NCBI GenBank assembly: GCA_008508345.1
Contig: QNGE01001258.1
Coordinates: 1 to 64,000, forward strand
Length of the DNA stretch: 64,000 nt
Direction of reading: 5' to 3'
Source of the DNA: Paragonimus westermani
Lineage: Eukaryota > Platyhelminthes > Trematoda > Plagiorchiida > Troglotrematidae
Shown here: one piece after another, positions 10,031-22,660 of the stretch
Layout: each line of letters begins with the position of its first letter
How positions within the stretch are numbered: position 1 is the first letter of the stretch
The notes under the pieces: generated by a model
What the model was told of the DNA's origin: nothing
Databases searched by the model: none
The model's input: only the letters and a program-made list of their open reading frames with translations
Made by a program: the position numbers and the translations under genes

Positions 10031-13000
10031 CATATGTTGATATGGAGTTGAAATGGTCATACGCTAAGAATACCATTCTGAATCGATCGCCTGTGGCCGA
10101 TTTGACAAGCGACCAGTTCAATGTCCGAGAAAAGGCAGGCAGTGATCTGACATAGGGAGATGAGGAATAAGAAGAAGGCGCAACAGGACCGGTCTTATCC
10201 CTAGCTAGCCATTTGATTTCCCCGGCTGGACCCCTTCGATACAAAGAGTTGGTGACCAGAATCGTTGGGACAGAGGTTTAACGGTCGAATTCATTCGTCT
10301 GAATAATACTGTTAGCTGACCGAGATCTCTGTTCCACACACTCATTCAAGAAAGCAAGCTTATGAAGGTTGCTGAGGAGTTTTACAAATATCATCTCATT
10401 CTCATCCGTGACTCGGTTGTCTATTAGTAATGCGTGGACTTAGTAATTTGGTATATGTTAGTTTAAATGTGGAGTCATTGTTCATTCAGTTTCGACATTC
10501 AAAACTGGCGATTGGTTCCTCTTTCTTAAACAGCGCTCTCAATTATTAATAAACTGCGTTCGATACTGAGCTCAATGAAACATTAGCTTATAATCATCCC
10601 TACAGAGTAAAACCGAAAAAGAATCCAATCGCAGTATATTTTCCGCAAAATCCAAACCGCGTAAAAAATTCGGGTACTTCCGCGTTGCATTCAGTGAAAA
10701 CGTTCTTCAGACAATGGACCTTGTCAAGAAAAGCCATATTCAGTGACTTGCTGCTTTTGGAACGTATGAAATGTTCCAGGGACATCCTCAAGAGCTGATT
10801 GCGATGGTTACAGTGAGCGTTACTTTTGTGTAGATTTTGCACTGGGTTGAGGACGTTGCCAATTATTTCTGCATAAATCACGACCAAAATGTGACTGGGC
10901 CAGGCCAACATCATGTAAGCACACGATATGTTGTTGGATTGTATGTTTACATTCAGTGCTGCTTTCGTAGGCCGCAATCACTTGGTGGTCGTAATTCAAC
11001 TATGTATCACCTAACACATCAAAACGTACACAACTGATGCCATAACCTAACAAATGCAATCAATGCAACAAGACATAAACTGATACCCATGTCTTCATAG
11101 ATCTGGTAGAGCATTACCTCATCGTTAGTCTAATAACCGGTTAGGCCTTATTCCTACTGATTACATGGAGTAATCGCGTGCTTATTAGAAAATGATATGA
11201 TCGTTTTATGTCAACGTCGTTTTCCAACAGTTTAGAAATTCTAAGGTATACAATTCTTTATGCTTACTTCTATGAACTTCTATTCCACCTCACTTCAATG
11301 GACGCTTTTTCTACGTACGGCTAGATACCTCGCTGGCCTTGTCTTTTCGCCGGTTTATTATAAAACAGTCCTGTAACTGTTTGTGGCTTCATGAATTGTT
11401 TTTCATATCCCATTGGGATGTTTCATAAATAACTTGGTGTTTATCCAATTACTCATTATCTTACGAAAATTATGCATTCTAAATCTGAACTGGTTGAACT
11501 TACTTCGGATCTGCCTCGTCAACTGAATCTAGAAGTTGGGGCTTATTTACGTCCACTCTGTTTTAGTTTTCTCCTGGATATACTTCCGTACAAGTCCAGT
11601 ATTCTGATTGTTAAACCGCTGATGAAACTAAACCACTGGCGTTCAGTTGAACCATTATTACTCAGATCTATTCACTAGATGTGCAATCTTTGGTTAGCTT
11701 TAATGTATTCATTTATTTGCCCTATGGCAAAAACCTAGCAAAAGATTGGGAGAAAAATGATTAAGACAGACTGGCGTTCGTTACTACGATTCGTGTGTGG
11801 ATCGAATACCTACTTAGGTTTATTCTACCTATCCAAAATTTTCTTTTATTTTCAACCCTAAATAGTGTGGATGTAAGCCAGATACATTTGTTAGTGTTGG
11901 ACGTCTGATGCTGCAGATTGGACCGCTGAAGTCTCTAACAAATCTTTGAAACTTTGTTCAAAATTTGGTGAATATATTCCTATTAGCAAATGAATCAAAA
12001 GTCATTAAAACTCATTCACAACTCTCCAACTGCTATAGATTCTCCAGTCAATCGCTCGAAAAGAATAACTCGACTTAATTTTTGCTGTTTTTAAATTGAG
12101 TAAATGGTGTTCATTGTTGCCACGGTCGAGACTAGAATTCTCGCCCCGATTTCGTGAGGCACAAGGGAAGTTTCAAGCACAGAAGCTTAACATCTGCACG
12201 TGAGTTATGCTCAGGTTGCCCGATCTTCCCGATAGAAACACAGCAAGTGTCTTGTTAATTCCAGTCGATTACCCCCACGACTAAGACCTCTCCACAGTTT
12301 GGAATCACAGGAATCACTAAATTTGTTGAGCGCACTGAATGCGTTTTTCGCTCGCTAGTTTTACAGGTGCTTCTTTAGTACACTGGAAAGTCTTGTCGCG
12401 GTTTATGCTCTCTGCCTAGAAATTGTGATTTCCACGCGAATAACGTAATGTGTGCAAAAGAGTTACAGATAGCTGTCCATTCCTAATCCCTATCTCTTGC
12501 AAGTAAGTAGGTGGTAATTGAATTTTCAGTGAATCTATATGGAAAGATCACTGAGTAAATCGTGACATATCTGTTAGACTGCCCTTTTATAAACGCGAAT
12601 TTATTTCTTAAATGAGTTTACATTTTACATATGAGCCGACCGTAGGGTGCGCATGCTGTTAAACCACAAAAAAGCACGCGGTGTTCCTACTGTGTTATTC
12701 GGCCACTTTGATGTTAGGTGAATTACCAGACTGTCTACTCTTAACTATGTTCTATTATGTTCGATCTGCCTTTCATATCAGAAGTAACTTTGAAAAATAG
12801 AGTAACGCTTCTTGATTTTTTTGATGCGAATGATTTCTAACGTCTGAGACATAACCAGATAACTTTGCAATTAAGTGTTTGTTGTGATTTTATTCCCGAT
12901 TGATCTGTCTCTACTTGTTGGTAACTATTGAGAGGGCCTTCAGTGGGATTCGAACGACATACACAAATACTCCTTCGCCTGAAAAAAGAAACATTTCGTT

Positions 13001-13150
13001 CGACGTTAAAAGAGAAATCAACGCCAGACAGCTCCACGTGGTTCACTCAAAGGACATTGTAAGAAAGTTTCTATCTGGCTCATGAAAAATGACAATCGCA
13101 AGTGCAAGTACCCTCGAACCAGTCGTGTTATTCAATCGATATCGAGATGC
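10030..13150. other. No recognisable gene
   Basis: Short frames only. The longest is a 125-codon minus-strand frame at 10600-10977 with no domain I recognise, and it may be chance. A minus-strand segment near 12960-12945 reads gttcgaatccc, similar to a pol III B box, but no matching A box or tRNA fold was seen. Confidence 0.45.
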
Positions 13151-13154
13151 CCAG

Positions 13155-13860
13155 ACTATCATCATCATAACAGACAGCAATACACCAGTGGTCCACACTA
13201 ATGCTTAATTGCCACACAACCTTGAAGAAAAAGCAAACCCTATATTGGAAGAGAGAGAAAGAAAAAAGAAGGGGACGGGAAGGGACCTAACTACTGAAAA
13301 TGAATACGTCCATATTCAAAACATTCAACATCAAGGTGCCCAGAAACCTTGCAAACAAACAATCGAGCCGCAAGTGAGAAAGATGCATCAACAGCGAGGC
13401 AGCCTTCTTACGGCTTTCACTGCCCAGCGTCATTAAATGCACCCACTTCACAGAAAAGAATCAGCCAAACAACGAAAACATTCACGCCATTGAGCTCGAT
13501 TAGCTGCCATCTTACCTAGATTCTGCAGCCACCGACTCCGTGAGTCTCGACGGCCCCAGCCCGGGAGAAGAACTCGATCTACAGTGACAAACCACTTGGT
13601 GAACGACTTCATTTCCTTACGCCAGGTCATTATCTGTCCACCTCGCACCTTACACCAGTCGGTCGCAATGTCAGCGAACAGTGCTTGATGTGGAAGACGA
13701 CTAGCTGGCACCCTTAATACGTGACCTAACCATCTAAGCCTGTGTAAACGTAGTGACTGGACAAAAGAACTCGTTTACCAATCACTACCAAACACCCGCT
13801 TTCTAACCTCTTCGTTACCTACACGCTGGTGCCACCTGAGTTGTTGATATAACATTATAA
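13155..13860 (-). mobile_element. RTE-like LINE 3' fragment
   Basis: The minus strand reads RWHQRVGNEEVRKRVFGSDW, then LRLHRLRWLGHVLRVPASRL, KVRGGQIMTW, LLPGWGRRDSRSRWLQNL and MAANRAQWREC, ending at 13448. This matches the C-terminus of trematode RTE elements (W.HRVSN.EVR..VLG... HRLRWLGHVLRMP..RLP...... RGGQ.MTW... LPGWGPRD....WLETL.DMA.NR.QWR.C). After about 280 bp of 3' UTR there is an ATG-repeat tail, seen as tatcatcatcat at 13157-13168 on the plus strand. One in-frame stop (near 13780) interrupts the upstream part. The copy is 5' truncated and oriented opposite to the one at 9.6 kb. Confidence 0.85.
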
Positions 13861-14256
13861 GGGCACCAATTAAGAAGCCGGACAATCTAATTTTGAACAA
13901 GTCTGATGAGTACACTTATCAATGATGTGACTCCCACAGGTATGGAGATGTTTTGGTAAGAAAACCTGCGGCAGACTATCAATAATATTCAACCAGAGTG
14001 TACGAATTGAAGGAGATCTCATTTTGGTAGCTGGGCTCTATAGTGAACAAGGTGACATTCCTAACATCAACACATTGGTGATATTTCACTATTACCAAAC
14101 TGCATGACTGGTTGAGTTCGTTATTCCAGCGGAACAACGTTGAAGTGCAAATATTTCATTCAACAATTACGTGAGTATCGTGAATATACCCAGTTTAGTC
14201 ATGAGAAAAAACGCGTAGCAAACAAGCTTGTTTTTACTGCTTCATCATCAGGCTAA

Positions 14257-14502
14257 ATACAACACATCTATATGGGTTTGCTGGAATTAGTATGTTAATG
14301 GGATTAGGGATTGTAATCATTACTGCTCAGTTAGTCAAACTCGTGAAATCTAATTATGTAGCGCCACTGAATTGGGTTGTAAACGTTTTTTGAGAATCGG
14401 TACTCCCATGTAACAGATCGATCCGGGCTGTCGATACAGGGCCACGGAAGTTTCAGCGTTTTGACCAGACGTTTTTGTGAGCATAACGGGGGCGAATGTA
14501 AG
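14257..14502. repeat. Left arm of PLE inverted repeat
   Basis: This is the inverted partner of 14768-15013 and holds the normal 3' end of the PLE (end of coding plus 3' UTR, minus strand). The arms have equal length with scattered mismatches. A 265-bp spacer separates them. Confidence 0.8.
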
Positions 14503-14767
14503 TGGATTGCGATGGCCTCTGCAATGGCTAGTAGACGACCTTAGACCCACTTTGATTGGGCTCCACCGACTAGGCTTGAACGAATCGGCCGGGTTGATCA
14601 GATGATTCGATTCCACCAAATGAGTAGCGATGGCTGATGAGGAAACCTTTATCGATCCTCGAGCTAGCCACGTCGGAAGATGCTCCCGCATGCGTTCGGA
14701 TAGTCATCTTATTGTGCGGTCTATATAGCTTGTTCCACAGGAACAAACGAAACGGTAAACACATAGG
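14345..14767 (-). pseudogene. PLE GIY-YIG endonuclease C-terminus
   Basis: The minus strand from 14767 reads VYRFVCSCGTSYIDRTIR, a stop, then LSERMREHLPTWLARG, SSSAIATHLVESNHLINPAD. After a frame change come LHSPPLCSQKRLVKTLKLPW. This is the GIY-YIG nuclease that ends PLE proteins: the GIY position is VYR, the YIG position is YID, and the conserved helix Arg is in the LSERMREH segment. YIG changed to YID, the TGA after TIR and the frameshift make it non-functional. The upstream reverse transcriptase is absent because the inverted arm begins at 14768. Confidence 0.75.
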
Positions 14768-15013
14768 CTTACATTCGCCCCCGTTATGCTCACAAAAACG
14801 TCTGGTCAAAACACTGAAACTTCTGTGGCCCTGTATCGATAGCCCGGATCGATCTGTTACATGGGAGTACCGATTTTCAAAAAACGTTTACAGCCCAATT
14901 CACTGGCGCTACATAAATAGATTTCACGAGTTTGACTAACTGAACATTATTGATCACCATCCTTCACCCCACGGACATACTACCCCCAGCGAACCCATAT
15001 AAATGTGTTGTAT
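14768..15013. repeat. Right arm of PLE inverted repeat
   Basis: This is the inverted copy of 14257-14502. Its plus strand re-encodes the PLE C-terminal piece LCSQKRLVKTLKLLWPCID. The homology stops at tgtgttgtat (15004-15013), while the left arm's sequence carries on into the 3' tail. Confidence 0.8.
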
Positions 15014-17984
15014 GGCAGAATTAAGGCTGGTTAGTGGGACAAGTCAAAAATCCGAAACTATCCCATTTTAGTTTATTTATATGAACATACTAGAAAGATA
15101 TACTGAGATTCCGAAACAGGACGTACGGGCTATATTTTGTCGGCTTTGAACGATATGCCAAGTGCCGAGGTCGTTGTTAATTTTTGTCATGGTGGTTCAA
15201 TACTAACTGATTAGGATAATCTGGCACAAAATCACTCTCCAGAAACCTGAAATACTTATTACATATTGCTGACTGGACACACGAGCCTATCTGACATAGG
15301 ATCAGCAACGAATTTCGGTGCATTTCGTTTCATTCCATCGAAGCTTGCATTATAACCTAAAGCTGTTTGTATGATTTCCCGAATACAGGGTTGCATCTGT
15401 AAATAGTACTGAAGAGAGAGTGCTTTTATTTCTCAACGAATTCGACATTCAAAATTCAAATGTTCGTTTTCAACATAATTACTTTACTAATCACGGCTGG
15501 CTTGCTCAGTTTGACGATCAAGGCTTATCGTCATACCTCAGTGAGTGTTTTATTCCATTAAGAGTAAATTACTATCGTTCATGTTCATATTTTATATTGC
15601 ATCCGCTCCAGTTTGTGGTTACAATATTTCAATCCGTTGTGAAGATGGTGCTTTGTCAGCCAATGAACATCTAGCTTGATAGTTTTGCTTGTCCAGGTGC
15701 AAACTACATGGAAAAAATGCCAAGTTTTCCAGAGTCTGCTGGTCTGTTTTCTAATACATCTGTAGTCGCTGATATATTGTTTTCGCTCATGAGGAGAAAA
15801 CAGTACGCACAACTTTTTTCAGTAATGTCCATCCTTTCATATAAGTAATGATCTCCTCTCTTGACCTCTCTCTGTTAAGTATTCAAGAGTTATTCCACTG
15901 ATTGTATAGCAGGCAGTTGACTCTACATGAATCTGAAGAATCTCATTTCAGAATTAGCGTTTTAAACATCTTTTTCTCTATTTCGCAGTGAGTAGAATTG
16001 TAAGTCTTCATCTACATGTTTATCAAGTGCACATTTCCTCATTTTATTGCCATAATTTCACTGCACTATTTCAATATCTGTAAAATCCCCTCACGCTGTG
16101 ATGAAATTCTGCATAAACACATCATTGGTTATATTGTTACACGGGCATACATCGCAATGTACAAAACTTTCTCATCCAAAAATCAAATGAGGTAACCAAC
16201 CCGGTTTATTTGGAACTCTCTGTAAGTTTAGTTCCGCATCTTCCACCAAAACTAGACAATGAACATCTGTTAGTACTCTCCCGATCTCAGTTCTCTTCCA
16301 TTATCTGCATAAACTTGACCGTTTTATTGCCGGACCAACTAGCAGACTGATTCATTAGATGTTCCGTCTCATATGATGCCCACTGTGATTCCTCTTCAGT
16401 TAATCCACTAGGCTTAAGACCATGACGAAAGCTATCGTCGTTTCAAAATTCCACAACTAGGTAGTTGCCTCTCATTCAACAAAGATATTGGTATACAAAA
16501 GTTTGGGTTAACAGTATTCAGACTGTGCCGAGCGTATTAGCGGTTTAACTTGACTCGACCACAAATGAAGAAACCAGAATCACATCGCTCACATGAACGA
16601 CGTCCGGATAGGTTGTATGCTTTGACAACCGTGTTCAACCAGAATGTTCCTTTGTAAACGAAAAACAAATCATTCTTTTGTTCAACGAAGTCATACAGCA
16701 TTTCAACCACTGACTGACTAAACCGATAACTTGAACTGATTTTATTAGTGTTTAATTGAACGCAGCATGTGGGGTTGATGGCTGAACACAAACCTCACAA
16801 GTATACTTGCATTCTTTCATACAACACTCAGCTCATACACAACCGCAGGCAACAAAACAAACGTCCAGGGTCCATTGGCATCTGGTGATAGGCTTGGATT
16901 ACCGCTCTTGACTTTCTATATTTTTTCCAGTGTACTTGGATGTCCCGGTATCGATCAGCCCAGGGTGTTTTAAAGAATACTATTCGTTCTGTGATTGATC
17001 GATTGCCATACAAACCCGAACTAGCTGACAATTCTGCGTATGACTGGATACCACACCTTAAGTAGTGTATGTGGTGTAAAAGAGACGAATAACGCGATGA
17101 ATATTTATGCACCACGATGTTGGAAGTCGTTCTGCCTATATAAGAGGGTGAACTCCAATACAAAGCTTTACCTGCAAGTGAGAACATTGTCATTTTGAAA
17201 TGTCCAGCAATTCCGGGGAAGCGCTACTGAAGAGGATGACGCAACCGCGGCCAATGTTGCTAGACTACATCAATGACAGTGTGAGGGAATATCCAACGCA
17301 TTCCTTTGAGAGTATCCGTACACCGGATAACCATCATCCAGAAGTCATTGGGGTGTCCATACCATATTTGACTAGCCTACACTCACTCGACAAGGGTCAT
17401 GGGATCATCGTCCACAGAGCAGTTGAAATTACTGCCTGAACGACACTGTTACCAACGGCAAGGACGATCGCAGTCAGAAAGTACAACAGCAGGCTGTATT
17501 CTAAGTAAATTCTGATGTGCCCTAAACCTTTCGTCGCCACCCGTGCGTAAAGTGTTTAAACCCAGTTCACCCATTACCCCGATTAACACGTGTTCGTATG
17601 CCGGTCACATGTTTCATCTAAACCCAGCACAAACAAATGGCCGCATCAAGAAGCCGTTAAACTGTCATTCACACAGTTGCTGTTACTAATACCGCTGCAC
17701 ATGACCCAATTCCGATTTTACTCAGAATTCCAATAAATCCCTTTCAGTCCTAGTTGACCGATGAGAGTTATTGAAAATAGGTTTTTGCAACATTGATTCT
17801 CCAGGACTACTCGGAGTATTGTTTGCATGCAAACTGATCGCAGTCAATTTTAGCACAGTGTTAAACTACCTACCCATACCGATGCACAGAAAGACTGATT
17901 GCATCTAATATGCATCAAGCCGTTATACATTCAAACAAATCCAAACTAACGGTGACGTGGTCTATCTGAATTAGACTTCGAGGA
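15014..17984. other. No recognisable gene
   Basis: Short frames on both strands without recognisable domains. A minus-strand frame at 16828-17193 contains the letters SYIGRTT but none of the other GIY-YIG signatures, so it was not called. A plus-strand frame at 17200-17439 is also unrecognised. Confidence 0.45.
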
Positions 17985-18165
17985 TTTAGATCGCTTCAAG
18001 TTGTACACCACCAATAGTTGATCACAATCCTAGCATTCAGATAAGCCTTTCGGCCAGCCCATTTCGTAAGGAAACACTAGATTTGAGTTTCCCTCTTATT
18101 GGAGCTCATCAGCATTGCATATATTTGTCCGGATCGGAATTTGCACTCCAACCCTTCTGTTCGTG
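17985..18165 (-). mobile_element. Hammerhead SINE relic
   Basis: On the minus strand this is a diverged copy of the SINE at 47.66 kb. It has the B-box region (ggagtgcaaattcc, rc of 18136-18149), the hammerhead core region, and then the shared downstream body including ggctggccgaaaggc, tatctgaatgc and acaacttgaag. Similarity follows the plus-strand copy through all three blocks. It lies head to head with another relic at 18285-18440. Confidence 0.7.
18075..18118 (-). ncRNA. Decayed hammerhead ribozyme motif
   Basis: The minus strand keeps CTGATGA, a GAAA and a terminal TC before tagtg, so the three core blocks are still recognisable. Stem II (gctcc/agagg) has lost its closing pair, stem III (actc/aaat) keeps only its first pair, and stem I has mismatches. 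It is probably inactive. Confidence 0.6.
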
Positions 18166-18284
18166 AGACTGGCATTTTGACTACAATGCCAGCGAGCTCA
18201 CATTAGACATGACCGATCAGTCATATCTAAACGCTCAACCACAACCTTGTGTGAATAGAGTTCAGACTGCTCGACTCTCTCGCA

Positions 18285-18440
18285 AACATGAGAGTGAGAG
18301 TGCAGACTCCGATTCCGACAGAAATATGCATTACTGATGAGCTCTAGTAAGAGCAAAGCTCTTACGAGGTGGGCTAAGCGAATGCCTTATGTGAATGCAA
18401 GAACTGCGATCTACTGTTGACGATCAATTCGAACTAATCT
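18285..18440 (+). mobile_element. Hammerhead SINE relic
   Basis: A plus-strand copy of the same SINE. It shows a degraded B-box region (gcagactccgattcc), then aaatatgcattactgatgag, then a diverged body with tgtgaatgcaagaactgcgatc and gttgacgatcaattcg. These match the order of blocks in the copy at 47.66 kb. It is more decayed than the 47.66 kb copy. Confidence 0.65.
18328..18375 (+). ncRNA. Decayed hammerhead ribozyme motif
   Basis: CTGATGA (18334-18340) and a perfect stem II (gctct-agta-agagc, 18341-18354) are kept. The invariant G at core position 12 is replaced by A (18355), and stem III and the cleavage triplet are not recognisable. It should be inactive. Confidence 0.6.
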
Positions 18441-18444
18441 AAAT

Positions 18445-21400
18445 GTATTCATCTGATCAGATCAAAGATAGGAAACTTCGCCAAGTGCTTGGCGATAGAA
18501 ATTGTTGTTGACGTAGTATTCGGCTCACTTCAATTGAGTTTAGCTAAATTTATGCCACAGGAGTGATTAAGTGCACAAATTATCTAATTGGTAAGTTAAT
18601 TGTCCTGAAACGCGTTTCTTTTAGTCAATCACTTAACGGATGCAAACATTTTCTTTTCTTTTTTAAAAACAGTCGGCTTGAAAAAATATAGCGTAACGAA
18701 GCAATTTTTAAGTGATTGTGTGGATATAGTAACTTCATTACGTCATGTCTTGATGTGGTTTGTTGGTGTGGCACGTCTCCTTTCACCACCCTACTCTGTT
18801 TCTCAACAGTGTCCGACTTCTTAGCAAGTTACAACAAATTACGATTGGCTACATCGTTCTCACTCTGGTTTTCAATTCATTTAACGGAATATTTTGAGTT
18901 ACATTGTAGGTCCTTGTAATAATCCCTGAAACAGAACAATAACTACTTGATGAGCATTTTGCTTTTAATCTAATAAACAACTTTGGTTTGTACCGAACAA
19001 TGCTGCGTAAAACTGTTTAATCTCGATCTTTGTGTTCAGCCTCTTCTAGTAGCAGACGTGTGATTCCCAGTCAGTCTCTTCTGCCACATGAGAGAACGTA
19101 CAATTTTCCAGAATTTCATATTTCACCCTTTTCCATTGTTATGAGCGAGCTACTCTCTGATGCCTTGCTGTTCTGCCTGTTCAGCTTGCTGAATGAAATG
19201 AGTATTTTTTGTTAACACTGAACATCACCTGAGTACTTGACTTGAAATACCGTACTGTCAGCTAACAGGGAATGGTGAATTAAATCGATTGTTGTCAGCC
19301 AATTGTTCCTCGATGAGGTTCGAATAAAACTGTGGATATTTAGTTTCAGCCGATTTCCTGATCATCACTTACTGTGTATAGTGAATAACATACAGAATAC
19401 ACCATATTGTGTGCAGCCACAATGAAATTGATCTGCTTGCAGTTATTGAAAATGTGTGACTCGACGGATTTCAGAATGTGTACATGCACACAATTGAAAT
19501 TTTTCCGGATGGTAGAAAAATGCGATAAAGCTGTATAAAAAAACAGACGTACATAAAATGGTTCGCTTCGGGAACAGTAAAATGCAATGAAATGCTGAGA
19601 ATTTCCGTCTCTTCAATTAGTGGCATTCGTAACTTTTATGATCCCAAGATATACTGTTAACATGTGTTAAGAACTGAGAACTGTGACAACATTTCTCTCG
19701 CTAAAAACCAATAACCGAAGTTTATACAGCAGAAATGTCTCTTAAACTCGTTTGAAATACCGTTCTCACATGACGGTGGATAGGAATGGAACCCTATTCG
19801 GTTTTGAACACAGCCACAGAAACTGGGTAAATCTTTCGTCGCACTGTTTTTCGGGCAGCTCTTCTTATGTTCGACCACTTCAGTTAGTGTAAACGTCCGA
19901 AAGAATGGACCTTGGAACAGAGTGAAATCTAATTTTCGTCCTCGGGATAAAAGAAAATGGGAAACCTTGGTCCCGAGACTAACGCGACTGTCTCCGCTAA
20001 TTGCTCCCAAATGAATTCAAAAAGCGAGCGTAAAAGGTAAATTTGGTCCACCCTAACACTTATGTCGGGAAAAAAATACAGTCACGCAGATAGTGTATGG
20101 TGACCCAGAAATGTTATCACATCAGATGACTGATGGATAGATACTAAAATTGGCCTTTAATGTTACTTGGCAAACGTTGGGCGTGGCGGAATAATGTTCG
20201 GGTGGGTAAAACGACAGGTACGGCTGCTTCTAGATTGTTCCGGTGGATTCTTGTTTATACTTACTAGGTGAAATCGTTTTTCCCCTGAGAAGGCTTTCCT
20301 GAATAGAAAAGTGGGCTATGCTAACATTCATGCCTTTGTTGAGATCTGACTTGTGTTGCATGAGCTTAGTAAGTAGACAGACTGACCACTGTACCACTGA
20401 TCGCACACAAGGCTCGACGGAATCCCTATTTTCAAACTCACCCATATTGACACATGAGTCTCACTCAAGTCGATCGATTTGTGTTGACTCCCACCAGCTC
20501 TCTTGTTGACACTGTGATACCGTCCTCTTATTCACGTTGCATTCATATTGGGTAGCGTTGATGTGGTGTTTCCCATTGCTGAGCTGTAGATGAAGGTGGG
20601 TCTGAATTGCAGTGCTTTCTGAATCCGAAAGCGCTCCTGAGATTCCAGTTATGTTCAATTTGCTACGACGATAACTTCATGACTATTCATGGAAAATGCA
20701 AGCAGGCAGCATGATTGGTGTAGAGGGGAAATTGTTATTAATCGCAATCTAAGCGAAACATTGTAGCCAGCTTAGAAAATATGACTTTATGTAACTCCGT
20801 ATGATGTACTTCTATTGCGGCAACAAAGATGAAAGAAAGAAATTGACTAGCTCATGCACTGGATAGTCAAAAAGAGCATTACATCTCTTCATTCCACTCT
20901 TCTACTAGAATGACAAAATTTTACTGTTTAACAGTTGACCACAACAGTTGGTAATTTTTATAACACAAACTCATCTAGCATGATGTAAGCGAAAACCTAC
21001 AGAGTTGGTTGTTGTTTCTGCTAGAAAAACAGCCTATGGCTACTGGTTTTCGGGTGCGGATTGCTGTGTTGAAATGGACAACCTCACTCTATTTTATCAG
21101 ATTTTTCAATTTAAGCAGAAAAAGTTGTAATTGTGAATTTGTGGATGATGTGCATTAAATCAGATTTTTTCAATTGCTCACCACAGACTATATTATCAAA
21201 TAATCGACCAAGGTGGGTTACTAGCTGTGTTGTCAGCCAAGTAATTACCAGGTTGTCGGTCAGTCTTATGGTAGTGGGTTGGAACTCCGGTTGCTCCAAA
21301 TGTGCACGTCTGAATCTGGTAAATCTGACAGCACATGGCTCATGTGTGACCTACAAGTCACCTTAAGTAAGCGCTCAAAAGATCGAAGTGTTTTGTGTTT

Positions 21401-22220
21401 AGAACTTCCAGTGGCAGCTTGAACGCATAATATTACGACTGTTTAACTACACCCTGTAATCAATCTGTGTAACGTGTCACTCGTAAGTGTGTGCGTGTTT
21501 GCTACCGCTCTTCCCTGAGTGTTTGCTTTGCGTGCTCAAGTGGGATAGTTGCATGCCACATGAACAGTAATTTACACGACATCCGTTTATTTTCAGTAAG
21601 TTGATGAAGTCTGTAGCAAGTAAACCGAAGGACTAATTGAAAAGATCGCATTTAGTAAATGTGTGCGAATAAGCTCAAACCGTAGCTTTTCGTTTGGTTT
21701 CCAACACAACCAGAAGTCAATTAGAGTTGAACCGCACATCTGAGCTGGAATTCGCATTAACAGTCATACAAAAACACATTGTGGAACCTTCGTGATTAAG
21801 TTGTCTAATAGCGGGAAGTTCCTTTCTTGTAAATTGAAGCCACCTTGTATGTGATCTTTGGTATATTTTAACGAGAGATCACCAAGCATGTAACTCTGGA
21901 TAGCTCATATAGGTAGCTGTCGCATCGAAATAAATTAAGGAAACCTTGTTAGTTTGGCCAGAAGGCTGCTGACAGACGACTTATCTCACGTCGTTAGCCG
22001 CGTGTGGTCCCTATGAGCACTGACACGGCTTCAACTAAACCAAGAGGTACGCTATTCGCACTAATATTCTCAGTTTCATCAGGAAGTTAATTTGATGGAC
22101 AGTCGTTTTTCAGGTATCTTGAGGTGAGTACACATAGGATGAAATATCACAACCAGAATTTGTTATTAGTCCGGTTATGTGAGTTGCACTTTTTAACTCG
22201 GATTGTTGCCACAAGGCAAT
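18445..22220. other. No recognisable gene
   Basis: Only short frames without identifiable domains (for example a 117-codon minus frame at 19657-20010). No ribozyme, tRNA-like or transposase motif was seen. Confidence 0.45.
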
Positions 22221-22224
22221 GGAA

Positions 22225-22660
22225 ATAGAAAAGATGATGCTGATGACGCCTCACATTCGCTTGTAGCTCGGTTGTCTGTCTTCAAGATGTAGACACCTTG
22301 GTGATGAATGTCCGAATATAGACGCCTTCTGTTTTTCTCTTCCCACACAAGGTTTGCTCTTTTCTCTCGCATCAGTGTGTGGCAATTGAGAATCAGTGGT
22401 AACCACTAATGCCGGAAGGCTCTGTTGGTCTAGCCTCATGTGAGTGGCCAGACCTTTGTGAATGTCTTGGACTACCCAACCCGGTAAACATCGTGGTTCA
22501 TATAAGCTATGTGAGCGATAGCTGCACTTGTTATAAAGTTTAGTACCACATTGCAAGAACGCTGCATTACATTCACTTATACTGTTGGAAATTTTCCTCT
22601 TAAAACGCCCAGTGTACCCTGTTTTACAGCAGCCACCGTGCAGGGGTGCTTTGAGCATGA
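22225..22660 (-). pseudogene. PLE GIY-YIG endonuclease fragment
   Basis: The minus strand reads CCKTGYTGRFKRKISNSISE and then AAFLQCGTKL. A parallel frame gives AAIAHIAYMNHDVYRVG. This follows the PLE pattern C.CG..Y.GRT.R.LS.R..EH.PA.L..G...... SAIA.H....H.V....F. YIG is YTG here. A frame change between the two blocks and no clear continuation of the C-terminus show decay. No inverted arm or target duplication was found. Its divergence from the 48.7 and 57.2 kb copies suggests an older or separate subfamily. Confidence 0.5.

Larger units (their letters stand above)
14200..15013 (-). mobile_element. Fold-back Penelope-like element fragment
   Basis: A 3' piece of a Penelope-like retroelement is read on the minus strand and contains a GIY-YIG endonuclease. 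An inverted copy of its own 3' end is attached on the upstream side. The arms are 14257-14502 and 14768-15013, 246 bp each, with visible mismatches, so the copy is older than the one at 57 kb. The 3' tail continues past the left arm to about 14200 and includes cctgatgatgaag and aacaagcttgttt. No clear target duplication was found. PLEs often carry terminal repeats in direct or inverted orientation; this agrees with that habit. Confidence 0.75.

Noticed and set aside
10600..10977. 125-codon minus-strand frame as a host gene
   Set aside because: No domain, no matching neighbouring exon and no clear coding signal. A frame of this size can occur by chance in 64 kb.
12940..12965. gttcgaatccc on the minus strand as a tRNA gene or SINE head
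   Set aside because: No A box at the expected distance and no acceptor or anticodon stem could be paired.
16828..17193. SYIGRTT in a minus-strand frame, resembling a GIY-YIG endonuclease
   Set aside because: The CxCG block before it and the RxxEH and AEA blocks after it are all missing, so the match is probably chance.
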